A stretch of DNA of 15,524 nucleotides from Bacteroidales bacterium (GTDB taxonomy: Bacteria > Bacteroidota > Bacteroidia > Bacteroidales > CG2-30-32-10), in the NCBI GenBank assembly GCA_035353855.1, contig DAOQAK010000026.1, forward strand, positions 1 through 15,524, written 5' to 3'. The notes under the pieces were generated by a model. The model was not told the origin of the DNA and ran no database searches. It saw only the letters and a list, made by a program, of their open reading frames with translations. Positions within the stretch are counted from its first letter, which is position 1. Every line of letters begins with the position of its first letter. The translations under genes and the position numbers were made by a program. This document shows positions 15,319-15,524 of this stretch, piece by piece.

Positions 15319-15524
15319 ACATTTTTTAATTCAGCATTCAGAAGTGAGAAGTCAGAATTTTAATTTTATTCTTCAAATTCAGCATTCAGTATTCTGAACT
15401 CTGCATTCTGCATTCTTAATTCTGCATTCTGCATTCTGCATTCTTAATTCTGCATTCTTAATTCTGCATTCTTAATTTTGTTTTCTAAATTCTATAAAGT
15501 TTTACAACGTACAGTTTATTTAAT
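15319..15524. repeat. Tandem duplication upstream of uvrC, unit 2, cut by the window end
   Basis: The second copy begins again at ACATTTTTTAATTCAGC. Its minisatellite block (15400-15477) is 28 bp longer than that of unit 1, equal to two 14-nt or four 7-nt subunits. The window ends at TTTATTTAAT, the same point where unit 1 ends, so more copies may follow. No gene is seen in 15144-15524. Confidence 0.9.

Noticed and set aside
15221..15477. Possible CRISPR array in the TCTGCATTC repeats
   Set aside because: The subunits are 7-14 nt, contiguous and without unique spacers; no cas gene is near.

Overview
The window looks like a chromosomal piece of a low-GC member of the Bacteroidota, probably an uncultured or environmental lineage. 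Four things point that way: a secreted protein with a type IX secretion (T9SS) C-terminal sorting domain, TAnnTTTG-type -7 promoter boxes (one with a TTTG -33 box at the right spacing), near absence of Shine-Dalgarno sequences, and an EF-G paralog typical of the phylum. The genes are mostly housekeeping or metabolic and do not form one pathway or a large operon. No rRNA, tRNA or CRISPR array was seen.

Layout. Positions 1-3116 hold a 984-residue T9SS cargo protein on the minus strand with a strong terminator just past its stop. Positions 3343-4761 (minus) encode an NAD(P)-dependent aldehyde dehydrogenase; its upstream gap carries a two-hairpin repeat. Positions 5056-5930 (plus) are a broken EamA/DMT transporter with one in-frame TGA and one frameshift. 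Positions 6062-8197 (plus) encode an EF-G2-like elongation factor lacking the catalytic histidine of canonical EF-G, closed by an 18-bp perfect terminator hairpin. The 504-bp gap 8198-8701 holds a 115-bp MITE-like element with an 8-bp direct repeat at its ends, and a good promoter for a TonB-type energy transducer (8702-9451). That gene converges, 5 bp apart, on rnhA (9457-9930, minus).

Upstream of rnhA lies a DUF559 (Vsr-like) endonuclease pseudogene bracketed by inverted copies of a C/G-rich palindromic repeat. Then come a small secreted protein (10429-11151, minus), a butanol-dehydrogenase-like iron alcohol dehydrogenase (11218-12360, minus), a divergent dimethylargininase-family gene (12495-13256, plus) and uvrC (13344-15143, minus). 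The window ends in a roughly 180-205 bp tandem duplication that starts at the uvrC start codon and contains a variable minisatellite; the sequence stops at the same point in the second copy where the first copy ends, so this is probably a contig edge inside a repeat array.

The most interesting material is not a new operon. It is the accessory layer between housekeeping genes: the DUF559/palindrome unit, the MITE, the uvrC-upstream duplication, two decaying genes that both carry in-frame TGA, and the non-canonical EF-G.
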